Positions 16,637 through 24,643 of a DNA stretch of 41,182 bases are shown here, in pieces. The notes under the pieces were generated by a model that was given only the letters and a program-made list of their open reading frames with translations, did not search any database and had not been told where the DNA came from. Numbering within the stretch: the first letter of the stretch is position 1; the number at the start of each line of letters is the position of its first letter. The translations under genes were made by a program, and so were the position numbers. Source of the stretch: Candidatus Zixiibacteriota bacterium (GTDB lineage Bacteria; Zixibacteria; MSB-5A5; UBA10806); the NCBI GenBank assembly GCA_020344055.1, contig CP070813.1, forward strand, positions 1,322,442 to 1,363,623, in the 5' to 3' direction.

Positions 16637-18283
16637 ATGAAGAAATTAATTTTACTGCTCGCGGCCGGTTTGATGGTTAGCGCCTTCATATTCGGCTGCA
16701 GCACCGAAGATCCCTGGCAACCCAGTCCCAGCAACGTGCTGGTGCTTTCTTTTGTGTCCGGACCGTCGGATACAATCGCCTACGGTGCGAACATATCATT
16801 TTCCTGGACCTCCAGAGGCGGGGTTGGCGAGGTGGTTTACAGGTACAGGTTGGGCGCGGATTCCTGGTCAACCTGGTCTAATGTAACCAGCGTGAATTAC
16901 CAGGATGTTACCAACGCCGATACCATGTTTGTGGAAGCGCAGGATGAGGCGAATCAATCTGACGCCGTTTCCCAGGGATTTTCCGTCGGCGAGGCCGGCG
17001 GCGCTGATACGGACGCTCCCATAGTCTGGATTGTTAGCTCTCCCGCGGAAGGCAGTTACGTGGCGACCGGTTCTTCCGTTACGTTTACCTGGGCAGGCGA
17101 GGATGCCGTTGACGGCGATAACCTGCTATACTGGTATTCCTGGAACGGCGTTATGTCGCAGGATACATCAACCACTACAACCGTGACTTTCGCAGACGTT
17201 CAGCCGATTGATGCGGAATTCACAGTCTGGGCAATGGACCAGAGCGGCAATGAGTCCGAACCCAATTCCGACACAACCTGGTGGCTCGATGATATTCCCT
17301 ACAATACAGAACCACCGGACGAGCCGGATTCGGTAGTTGTAGATACGACAATCAGCTTCACAATTCAGAATGCCAACATCCTTTATATTGACGATTACGA
17401 GTGGCTTGACGCCGGCGGTAACCGCGATATGCCCAAGGAAAGAGATCAGAAGCAATTCTATCGTAACGCCTTGGAAGGATACGCCTTCGCGGAATGGGAT
17501 GTCGCCATTCAGGAAGGCCTGCCCGACAGCTCCTATCTTGTGGATGCAGGGGTGCCGGTTTTCTCGACGATTCTGTTTGCCTCAGACACGTATTTAGGCG
17601 ACGCCTCCGGAACCTGGTGGTACGAAATTCAGGGACCCGGTGAAACCCCTATTCACTATTATCTCGAATCGGGTGGAAACATGATCGTAACGGGCCCGGG
17701 GACTATTCCCTGGATGTATAATTCTATACCGCCTCAAGCCGGCGATCTCGAGTTTGACTATTTCGGGATAGATTCGGTCAATAGCGATGTAATTGAAGCA
17801 ATCGATTCCACCTGGTGGCGGGGCGATTCATCCTTCACCGAACCCATAGTGGCCCCCGATTCCGTAACCGTCGACACGGCCTATTTTGATGCCTGGTACG
17901 ACGAATGGTGGGGAGCCGGCCACCTGTATTTCACCTGGGCTGTTAGGGATGACAATATTATGCTCGATCTACCCGATTCCATGAAAATCGACGTCGCTAA
18001 AAATGATGATCAGGTTGATTTTGCGGTCGGGATCTGGAGCTTGCGTAACGACGTCGGTGTTGCGCAGGCTGAAGCATTGTTCAAGTGGGGCCTTTATGCG
18101 GATGATGCCAATCCTCCCGATATTCCTCCACCGGCAGAATTTTATCAAAGCACCGTTGGACACATTACCAGCCTCAATAGCGGTACGCAATGGACAGCGA
18201 TGTTGAATTTCGATACCTACTCGATGCCTCCGAACGGGATGAAACAAACTTTCCGGGAAATTCTTACTGTGTTTGGTGAATGA
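16637..18283 (+). CDS. Lipoprotein, architectural paralogue of the preceding gene
   Basis: 548 residues, ATG start after AGAAAGGAG. The lipobox FIFGC places Cys21 at the mature N-terminus. Two Ig-like domains follow (~30-120: ISFSWTSRGG, VYRYRLGAD; ~130-220: SVTFTWAGEDA, TVWAMDQSGNESEP). The C-terminal part (NILYIDDYEW, VFSTILFASD, YYLESGGNMIVTG, FDYFGIDSV) repeats the strand-helix layout and the LESGG and DYFGI motifs of the upstream lipoprotein, although overall similarity is low. It is the last gene of the envelope operon; a strong terminator begins 22 nt after the stop. No enzyme motif seen. Function unknown. Confidence 0.78.
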   Translation: MKKLILLLAAGLMVSAFIFGCSTEDPWQPSPSNVLVLSFVSGPSDTIAYGANISFSWTSRGGVGEVVYRYRLGADSWSTWSNVTSVNYQDVTNADTMFVEAQDEANQSDAVSQGFSVGEAGGADTDAPIVWIVSSPAEGSYVATGSSVTFTWAGEDAVDGDNLLYWYSWNGVMSQDTSTTTTVTFADVQPIDAEFTVWAMDQSGNESEPNSDTTWWLDDIPYNTEPPDEPDSVVVDTTISFTIQNANILYIDDYEWLDAGGNRDMPKERDQKQFYRNALEGYAFAEWDVAIQEGLPDSSYLVDAGVPVFSTILFASDTYLGDASGTWWYEIQGPGETPIHYYLESGGNMIVTGPGTIPWMYNSIPPQAGDLEFDYFGIDSVNSDVIEAIDSTWWRGDSSFTEPIVAPDSVTVDTAYFDAWYDEWWGAGHLYFTWAVRDDNIMLDLPDSMKIDVAKNDDQVDFAVGIWSLRNDVGVAQAEALFKWGLYADDANPPDIPPPAEFYQSTVGHITSLNSGTQWTAMLNFDTYSMPPNGMKQTFREILTVFGE

Positions 18284-18305
18284 TCGATATTGAGCCTCAA
18301 ATCTC

Positions 18306-18341
18306 AAGCCCGTCCGCAATAAAGCGGGCGGGCTTCTTTTT
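18306..18341 (+). terminator. Strong intrinsic terminator of the envelope operon
   Basis: AAGCCCGTCCGC (18306-18317) pairs with GCGGGCGGGCTT (18324-18335), 12 bp with one G-T wobble and a 6-nt AATAAA loop, followed by CTTTTT (18336-18341). It lies only 7 nt before the likely start codon of the next gene, so it may also act as an attenuator for dacB-lysA. Confidence 0.85.
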
Positions 18342-18348
18342 AAGAAAA

Positions 18349-19794
18349 ATGAAAAATGTAACGGTTTTTTCCCTGGCGATATTATTCGCCGCCAGTGCTT
18401 CCGCGGCTGACAATTACATCGCCCAGATTGACAGTATCCTGGCCGATTCCGCGCTCGCTAACGCCCTGGTCGGCCTGGCGATTCGCGATATAACATCCGA
18501 TAGCCTGTTATACGATTTAAATGCCGGTAAGCTGTTTTCTCCCGCCTCCAATATGAAATTGTTTACCTCTGCCGCGGCGCTGGAATTGCTGGGACCGGGA
18601 TACAGGTTTAAAACAAGATTCTCCCATTCCGGCGAAATAGATAAAAAGGGGCGATTGAAAGGGGATCTGATCATCGCCGGCGGGGGTGATCCTCTGATCT
18701 CCGGACGGTTCCGCGACAGTATCACCGAGGTCTTATATTTGTGGGCCGATAGTCTATCCTCCTATGGAATCAAAGAAATCAAAGGCGATATCATTGTCGA
18801 CAATTCCTTTTTTGCCGGCCAGAGGCTCGGTTTTGGATGGTCCTGGGATGATCTGTCTTACTGGTACGCCTGCCCCGTAACCGCCCTGGCTTTTGACGAT
18901 AATTGTGTCGATCTGGAGTTCCGGCCCGGTAAGAAAGTGGGAGATAAGGCCAAAATTACCATAAATCCCGAGACTGATTATATCAAAATTACCAACAACG
19001 CTGTTACACTACCGGCCGGCTCCGAATTTACCCTCGATTATTACCGCACCCCCTCCACAAACGATGTGGAGTTTTTCGGCGGCATCGCTGTCGATGATTC
19101 CGGTCAGGTCGATTACGTGTCGGTGTACCGGCCCGAAATCTATTGTGCCTATATCTTTTCCGACGTTTTGAAAGCTGTGAATATCAAATTCGAGGGCGTT
19201 ATTTATAATCTGGACGAATTAAAAGAAAAAGAAAGAGACTATATTGAGGAAAACATAAAACACCTTTTTGCCTGGCAATCCGATTCATTGGGAGTTGTGG
19301 TCGCGGTTATCAATCAAAGAAGCCAGAACCTGTTCGCCGAGCTTACGCTTTTGACCATGGGGAAGAAGATCGGCGGCGAGGGAAGTTTCACAAAAAGCCT
19401 TGAAGTGGTGCAGGCGTTTTTCGATTCCATCGGAATATCATCCGATGATCTCGATATGAACGACGGTTCGGGGTTATCCTATATTAACCTTGTAAAACCG
19501 GACGCCATAATAAGGCTGTTAAAATTTATGTATAACAGCGAACATTTCGAAATCTATTATAACTCCCTGCGAACTCCCCGGGATTTCAGGCTGGTGGGTG
19601 TGGAAAACAGGGAAAATGTCAGGGTAAGAGGGGGCACCATAGCCAACACCAGGACCTATTCCGGGTACCTGACGGGGCCGGCGTCCGGACATCTATTGGC
19701 TTTTTCGATAATGGTCAATAATTACAGCTGCCCGAAAAAATATGTGGAATCCTGGCAGGATTCGATTCTTGAGGTACTGCTGAGGCATTTCTGA
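18349..19794 (+). CDS. dacB: D-alanyl-D-alanine carboxypeptidase/endopeptidase (PBP4/DacB-like, family S13)
   Basis: 481 residues from ATG 18349, where a clean signal peptide starts (cleavage near ASASAAD). The in-frame ATG at 18280 would overlap the previous stop (ATGA) but runs through the terminator hairpin, so it is less likely. Catalytic motifs: SPASNMK with Ser67 and Lys70 (SxxK), SQN at 325-327 (SxN), and DGSGLSYIN. The third motif, normally KTG, reads RGGT (427-430). This periplasmic enzyme trims or cleaves peptidoglycan stem peptides. Its length fits DacB with its domain insertion. No ribosome binding site lies between the hairpin and the start. The stop overlaps the lysA start (TGATG), so the two are translationally coupled. 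The family is sure; activity with the altered third motif is not. Confidence 0.88.
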   Translation: MKNVTVFSLAILFAASASAADNYIAQIDSILADSALANALVGLAIRDITSDSLLYDLNAGKLFSPASNMKLFTSAAALELLGPGYRFKTRFSHSGEIDKKGRLKGDLIIAGGGDPLISGRFRDSITEVLYLWADSLSSYGIKEIKGDIIVDNSFFAGQRLGFGWSWDDLSYWYACPVTALAFDDNCVDLEFRPGKKVGDKAKITINPETDYIKITNNAVTLPAGSEFTLDYYRTPSTNDVEFFGGIAVDDSGQVDYVSVYRPEIYCAYIFSDVLKAVNIKFEGVIYNLDELKEKERDYIEENIKHLFAWQSDSLGVVVAVINQRSQNLFAELTLLTMGKKIGGEGSFTKSLEVVQAFFDSIGISSDDLDMNDGSGLSYINLVKPDAIIRLLKFMYNSEHFEIYYNSLRTPRDFRLVGVENRENVRVRGGTIANTRTYSGYLTGPASGHLLAFSIMVNNYSCPKKYVESWQDSILEVLLRHF

Positions 19795-21089
19795 TGGATT
19801 TTTTCCATTATTCGAAGGGCGAACTTTACTGCGAAGGGATGAAAGCTTCGCGCCTGGCTGGATTATTCGGCACGCCTCTCTATGTCTATAGCCTTAAAAC
19901 CTTCGTGCGACATTTCGAGGTGGTCAGGAAAGCTTTCGGTGACAAGCCGCATATTATATGCTTCGCGGTCAAAGCCAATCCTAATCTCGCCATATTGAAA
20001 ACCGCCGGACTCCTGGGCGGGGGAGCGGACGTGGTATCGGGCGGAGAGTTGCGTCTTGCCCTGAGGGCCGGGATAAGGCCCGAGAAGATCGTATATTCCG
20101 GGGTGGGGAAGACGGAGGAGGAAATCGAATTCGCCCTGAATTCGAAAATACTTTTTATCTCCGCGGAATCGATGCCGGAGCTTGAGTCGATTGCCCGGAT
20201 CGCGAAAAGGCTGAAGATAACCGCGCCGGTGTCAATAAGGGTCAATCCCGATATAGACCCCAGAACCCATCCCCATATAGCCACCGGTCTGAAGCAGACT
20301 AAATTCGGGCTAAGCGAAACGGAATCGAAAAAAGCCTACGAGTTTATTCATTTCAATAAACGGCTGAACCCGGTAGGGATTTCCATGCATATCGGCTCCC
20401 AGGTCGGATATGTCGAGCCCTACGTGGACGCCGCCCGGAAGATTATAAACCTGTATAAGTATTTGAAAAGAAGAAAACTACCATTAAAATATATAGATAT
20501 CGGAGGGGGCTGGGCCGCCTATTTCCGGCCCGAAGACGATATACCTGAGCCTGACGATTATGTTTCCGCCATGTCCGGTCTCTTCACCGATATTGAGACC
20601 ACTATAATCGCGGAACCGGGACGTGCGATTATCGGCAATGCCGGGATCCTCCTTATGAAAGTAATCGCAATCAAGAGAAACGGGGGAAAAAACTACTGCA
20701 TAGTGGATGCCGGCATGAACGATTTTGTAAGGCCGGTGCTTTACAACGCGAAACACCGGGTCGAATCCGTACGCGGGAGTTCGGGGGAAAAAGTCTTATA
20801 TGATATTGTCGGCCCTTTATGTGAAAGCGGAGATTTTCTGGCCAGAGATGTCAGATTACCGAAAGTGAGAAAAAACGACTGCCTGGCGCTTTTCACCGCC
20901 GGGGCTTATGGGTCATCCATGGGCTCCAACTACAACAGCCGGATGCGCCCCATGGAAATAGCGGTCGCCGGCGAAAAAGTGATGGTCATCCGGGAGAGAG
21001 ATACCTTCAGGGATATAATAAGGAATCAGAAATTAAGGGATTTGACCGCAGGGATTGTCAATAGCGTAAAGAAAAATATTGGCCTTTAA
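19794..21089 (+). CDS. lysA: Diaminopimelate decarboxylase
   Basis: 431 residues. A PLP-dependent, fold-III decarboxylase that converts meso-diaminopimelate to L-lysine, the last step of lysine synthesis. Seen: FAVKANPN with the PLP lysine Lys60, GADVVSGGEL, HIGSQ, GGGWAAYF, the glycine-rich phosphate loop EPGRAIIGNAG, and the CESGDFLARD motif that supplies the partner-subunit Cys. Length is normal. The ATG overlaps the dacB stop by one base. Pairing with a cell-wall peptidase makes sense because its substrate is also a peptidoglycan precursor. The shared hairpin at 21118-21143 follows. Confidence 0.95.
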   Translation: MDFFHYSKGELYCEGMKASRLAGLFGTPLYVYSLKTFVRHFEVVRKAFGDKPHIICFAVKANPNLAILKTAGLLGGGADVVSGGELRLALRAGIRPEKIVYSGVGKTEEEIEFALNSKILFISAESMPELESIARIAKRLKITAPVSIRVNPDIDPRTHPHIATGLKQTKFGLSETESKKAYEFIHFNKRLNPVGISMHIGSQVGYVEPYVDAARKIINLYKYLKRRKLPLKYIDIGGGWAAYFRPEDDIPEPDDYVSAMSGLFTDIETTIIAEPGRAIIGNAGILLMKVIAIKRNGGKNYCIVDAGMNDFVRPVLYNAKHRVESVRGSSGEKVLYDIVGPLCESGDFLARDVRLPKVRKNDCLALFTAGAYGSSMGSNYNSRMRPMEIAVAGEKVMVIRERDTFRDIIRNQKLRDLTAGIVNSVKKNIGL

Positions 21090-21113
21090 AATTGATTGTT
21101 ATCGTGGATGCGG

Positions 21114-21143
21114 AAAAAAAGGGGAGGTGAAAACCTCCCCTTT
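21114..21143 (-). terminator. Perfect hairpin terminator for the small basic gene (also usable by lysA)
   Basis: AAAGGGGAGGT (21118-21128) and ACCTCCCCTTT (21133-21143) form an 11-bp perfect stem with a 4-nt loop (GAAA on the plus strand). Read on the minus strand, the second arm runs into a seven-T tract, ideal for the small gene ending at 21155. On the plus strand only TTT follows, so termination of lysA would be weaker. Confidence 0.85.
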
Positions 21144-21154
21144 CGCTTTATCGT

Positions 21155-21265
21155 TTATTGAGTTCTCCTCAAGTACGATCTTACTCTAACTCTCTTGCCT
21201 GACGGCGTTGTGCGCATATAGGATCTTACGCGGCTTTTCTTTGTTCTCTGTGTCTTCCTTGGCAT
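21155..21265 (-). CDS. 36-residue, highly basic two-repeat protein
   Basis: A short gene, easily missed. Start ATG at 21265 with a near-perfect ribosome binding site GGGAGGTG (21271-21278) 5 nt upstream; stop TAA at 21155; a perfect hairpin plus T7 terminator 11 nt later. The product has 10 Arg, 4 Lys and no Asp or Glu, so it is very strongly positive. It contains a short internal repeat, RVRSYMRTTPSGK followed by RVRVRSYLRRTQ. Such composition suggests binding to RNA, DNA or the ribosome, but I do not recognise a named family. It is transcribed against the surrounding plus-strand genes as its own unit. A minus-strand TATAAT at 21362-21357 may be its -10 box; no good -35 box accompanies it. 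Confident that it is a real gene because start, stop, ribosome binding site and terminator all fit. Confidence 0.82.
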   Translation of the reverse strand: MPRKTQRTKKSRVRSYMRTTPSGKRVRVRSYLRRTQ

Positions 21266-21581
21266 TATTTCACCTCCCTATTGAGAATAATGAAGTGGCT
21301 CTTAGAGTTATCTTACTATCCATATCGGCTGACCTTTGCCGTAATTTAGCCCCAATATTATAATGGAAATTGGAGGCCATTATCGTTCCAGAGTGAAACA
21401 GATTTTATGTCAACTGCTTTTTGAAAGAGTAAAAAGACAGTAATTATTTAAGTTATTCAGATCGTACGGAATAATTGGCTGAGGTTAAAAAATCTTGATT
21501 GAATAGAATTTTACTCGTACGATACGCAGGTGGAACGGCTTTTTGTCTGATGGGAATGGAGGTTATCAAAGAGGGGATTTA
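21266..21581. other. Intergenic region between the small basic gene and the thiolase homologue
   Basis: 316 bases between divergent genes. It holds the ribosome binding site and possible -10 box of the minus-strand small gene (TATAAT at 21362-21357) and a plausible plus-strand promoter (21495-21523). No RNA gene or further coding sequence was recognised. An in-frame TTG at 21543 could extend the thiolase homologue, but this is not favoured. Confidence 0.5.
21495..21523 (+). promoter_or_regulatory. Possible sigma70 promoter for the thiolase homologue
   Basis: TTGATT (21495-21500), 17-nt spacer, TACGAT (21518-21523). Two mismatches in each box. Predicted start near 21530 gives a leader of ~50 nt before 21582. 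Confidence 0.4.
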
Positions 21582-22760
21582 TTGAGAGAGGTCGTAATAA
21601 TGGATGGCGCCCGTACGCCCTTCGGCGAATTTTGCGGGATATTGCAGGATATAGTAGCGATCGATCTGGGGGCGGTGGCGGCGCGCGGCGCGATTGACCG
21701 TTCCGGCACAAGACCGGAATGGATAGATCATGTGATATTCGGAAACGCATTGCAGACGTCCAGCGACGCCATTTACGGGGCGCGGCATGTGGCCCTGAAA
21801 TCCGGCGTCCCGATGGCGGTGCCGGCCTTGACTGTGAATCGTATCGGCGGTTCGGGTTTGCAGGCCCTTATCAGCGGAGCGCAGATGATCCAGTTGAATC
21901 AGGCCGAAGTCTGCCTCGTGGGAGGTATGGAGAATATGTCGCAATCTCCCCAGGTCATCAGGAAAACGCGCGCCAAGGCCGCCATGGGGTATTCGTATAT
22001 GGAAGACTCGCTGTGGGCCGCTTTGACAGATTCCTATAACGGCATGATGATGGTCGATACCGCGGAAAACCTCGCCGAGAGATTCGATATTTCCCGTCAG
22101 GAACAGGATGAATTCGCGTATCGCTCATATACTCTTGCGGTTGCGGCAAGGGACAGCGGCCGCCTGAATGAGGAGATTGTGCCGGTAAACGTTGGGGGAG
22201 ATTCCGGCAATGAAAAGATCGCGTTGACGGACCAGAGCATTAGAGAGACCACTCTCGAAAGGCTGGCTCAATTAAGACCGGCCATCAGGAAAAACGGGGT
22301 TGTCACCGTAGGAAATTCGTCCGGGCTGAATGACGGCGCCGCGGCTTTGATAATCGCCTCTCGAGAAAAAGCCGAGGAACTCGGCTTAAAACCGAAGGCG
22401 CGTTTGAAGTCTTACGCTTTTTCGGGCGTCGATCCCGATATTATGGGAATAGGAGCGGTTCCGGCGCTTAAAAGGGCTCTGGAACAAGCGCAATTGAATG
22501 TTTCCGATATCGACATTTTTGAGATAAACGAATCCTTTGCCTCCCAGTATATAGCTTGTGAGAGGGAGTTGAATCTTAATCGGGATAGGGTAAATCCGAA
22601 CGGCGGGGCTATCGCCATCGGAAATCCCCTGGCGGCGTCGGGCGCCAGGCTGGTATTAACCATCGTATACGAAATGGTTCATAGAGATGCAAACGCCGGG
22701 GCGGTGGCCCTTGCCATAGGCGGAGGACAGGGAATCGCCGCCGTTTTCGAAAGAGTCTGA
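21582..22760 (+). CDS. Thiolase-fold protein lacking all three catalytic residues
   Basis: 392 residues from the TTG at 21582, chosen because AGAGGGG lies 5 nt upstream and thiolases typically begin with REVVI.DGARTPFG. It aligns along its whole length with acetyl-CoA acetyltransferases and has the normal length. The nucleophile loop reads VNRIGGSGLQAL: Gly89 replaces Cys89. The GHPxGxSG motif reads GNPLAASG: Asn348 replaces His348. The final CxGGGQG motif reads AIGGGQG: Ala378 replaces Cys378. Numbering coincides with the Zoogloea enzyme. The fourth element, NESFASQ, is kept. Claisen condensation or thiolysis by the known mechanism is not possible. The protein may bind acyl-CoA, act as a subunit or scaffold, or do other chemistry. 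It is not frameshifted, so it does not look like a decaying pseudogene. No fatty-acid or polymer genes are adjacent. Confidence 0.9.
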   Translation: MREVVIMDGARTPFGEFCGILQDIVAIDLGAVAARGAIDRSGTRPEWIDHVIFGNALQTSSDAIYGARHVALKSGVPMAVPALTVNRIGGSGLQALISGAQMIQLNQAEVCLVGGMENMSQSPQVIRKTRAKAAMGYSYMEDSLWAALTDSYNGMMMVDTAENLAERFDISRQEQDEFAYRSYTLAVAARDSGRLNEEIVPVNVGGDSGNEKIALTDQSIRETTLERLAQLRPAIRKNGVVTVGNSSGLNDGAAALIIASREKAEELGLKPKARLKSYAFSGVDPDIMGIGAVPALKRALEQAQLNVSDIDIFEINESFASQYIACERELNLNRDRVNPNGGAIAIGNPLAASGARLVLTIVYEMVHRDANAGAVALAIGGGQGIAAVFERV

Positions 22761-22910
22761 AAAGATATCCGAATTACTTTGATAAGGGGTAGTTTCGCGG
22801 AATTCGCGTTGTTTATTATATTTGCTTTTACGATTTTTCCCGCCCAAAAAATTAATATGGAGTTATAAGATGAATTGCCTTAAGATATTGTTCGAGACAA
22901 GGGAGATAGA

Positions 22911-24602
22911 ATGCCAGAGAGTTTGATATTGCATAATTTTCAGAAATTCGCACCGAAGATAGAAAAACTTTCTCGCGGGTTAAAAGAGAATAATATAGTA
23001 AAAAGAATCTGGGCCAAAGATTATACGGTCTGGAATGACGATCCGAATGAAATCTCCAGCAGGCTGGGCTGGCTTGATAGCCCCGAACGGATGGAATCGC
23101 GTATATCGGAAATTATGGAGTTTGCCAAAAATCTTAATTCTGATCGAATATCGGATGTACTTCTAATGGGGATGGGGGGATCGAGCCTGGCGGCGGAATT
23201 TTTCGGAAGCGTGAAAGTCAAGGATAAACCCCGTTTCAGGCTCCGCGTGATAAACAGTACCCATCCCGGCGTCGTGAAAAAATATTATGAAAATCTTGAT
23301 CCGTCGAAAACGCTGTATATAGCCTCTACCAAATCGGGCGGGACCGTGGAGACTATATCTCTATTAAAATTTTTCTATAACTCGACACTTGACCGTCTGG
23401 GTAAGGAAAATACCGGAAATCGTTTCGTAGCCATAACCGATCCGGGGAGCGGGTTGGAAAAAATAGCCCGCGAAAACAGATTCCGCGAAATATTTCTTGG
23501 CGACCCGGAGGTCGGCGGTCGGTTTTCGGCCCTCTCCTATTTCGGGCTTGTCCCCGCGGCGTTAAGCGGATGGGATATTTCGCTGCTCCTCGAAAGGGCG
23601 CGGATGATGTCGGTCGAGTGCAAAAGAGAAGAAAATAATCCCGGCTTTTCGTTGGGAGCTCTGTTAGGCTGCCTGGCTCTGGAAGGCGTAAATAAACTGT
23701 TGGTTTCTTTACCGGGTCGGTTCGAAATGTTCGGGGCCTGGATCGAGCAGCTGGTGGCGGAGAGCACCGGAAAAGACGGTAAAGGTATCCTGCCGATTAT
23801 ATCCGGGTATATCGAGAAGAGCCCTATCTATGCTGATGGCGCGTATTTGGTCAATTTAAAGATAAGAGGCGATAATACCCATGACGGTGCCCTTGGGAAA
23901 TCGGCGCAATCGGGCATTCCTTTAGTACGGATAGACCTTGATGATATTTACGACTTTGGAGGGCAATTCTTCCTCTGGGGATTTGCCACCGCTGTCGCAG
24001 GGCATATATTGGGAATTAATCCGTTCAATCAACCTGATGTGGAATCGGCGAAATCCGCGGCCAGGGAAATGGTAAGCTCCTATAAATACGAGGGGAAACT
24101 TCCCGAGCCGGAAAGCATTACCATAGAGAAGAATATTGATCTTTACGAACCTTATTCGGGGAATACCCTTGATTCGGTTTTGGAACGGTTTATTGCGAAA
24201 GCGAAGAGTGTTACGGGTTCCTATATATCGATCCAGGCCTATCTCGATCCCATTGAAAAGGTAAAAGATTTATTGGATGAACTTAAAGCCAAAATTGAGG
24301 GGAAATCAAAATTGCCGGTTACGCTCGGGTTCGGCCCCGGATATCTTCATTCAACCGGGCAGCTTCATAAGGGCGATTCCGGGAGCGGCTTTTTTATTCA
24401 GCTTATGGAAAATTATGAGCCGGGGTTGATAATTCCCGATAATCTGGGCTCTCAGGAGGGTTCAATCACTTTCGGGACACTGATAAAAGCCCAATGTATA
24501 GGAGATCGAAAAGCGCTGCTTCAGGCCCAAAGAAATGTATTGAGCATCCGTTTTAATGCCGATACTATTAAGGGGCTGGAGAGGTTGATCTCGATATTTT
24601 AA
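22911..24602 (+). CDS. pgi: Phosphoglucose isomerase of the transaldolase-fused type (stand-alone)
   Basis: 563 residues. Interconverts glucose 6-phosphate and fructose 6-phosphate. Two SIS domains: GMGGSSLAAEFF and STKSGGTVET (sugar-phosphate loops), GGRFSALSYFGLVPAAL, the catalytic-Glu region ESTGKDGKG, the catalytic-His region NTHDGALGKSAQSG, and a C-terminal GTLIKAQCIGD with the conserved Lys. These details match the isomerase half of bifunctional transaldolase/phosphoglucose isomerase (Tal-Pgi) proteins more than classical Pgi; here it is free of the transaldolase half. ATG 22911 follows AAGGGAG at a good distance. A tiny upstream reading frame (22870-22926) overlaps the start. rpiA follows 41 nt later, giving a small sugar-phosphate cluster. 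Confidence 0.9.
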   Translation: MPESLILHNFQKFAPKIEKLSRGLKENNIVKRIWAKDYTVWNDDPNEISSRLGWLDSPERMESRISEIMEFAKNLNSDRISDVLLMGMGGSSLAAEFFGSVKVKDKPRFRLRVINSTHPGVVKKYYENLDPSKTLYIASTKSGGTVETISLLKFFYNSTLDRLGKENTGNRFVAITDPGSGLEKIARENRFREIFLGDPEVGGRFSALSYFGLVPAALSGWDISLLLERARMMSVECKREENNPGFSLGALLGCLALEGVNKLLVSLPGRFEMFGAWIEQLVAESTGKDGKGILPIISGYIEKSPIYADGAYLVNLKIRGDNTHDGALGKSAQSGIPLVRIDLDDIYDFGGQFFLWGFATAVAGHILGINPFNQPDVESAKSAAREMVSSYKYEGKLPEPESITIEKNIDLYEPYSGNTLDSVLERFIAKAKSVTGSYISIQAYLDPIEKVKDLLDELKAKIEGKSKLPVTLGFGPGYLHSTGQLHKGDSGSGFFIQLMENYEPGLIIPDNLGSQEGSITFGTLIKAQCIGDRKALLQAQRNVLSIRFNADTIKGLERLISIF

Positions 24603-24643
24603 TCCGGGAACATTAAACCGCAAACGATATTCTTGAGCACGCG

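Noticed and set aside
18280..18348. N-terminal extension of DacB from the ATG overlapping the upstream stop
   Set aside because: It would translate the terminator hairpin, and the signal peptide starts naturally at 18349; kept only as an alternative in the dacB discussion.
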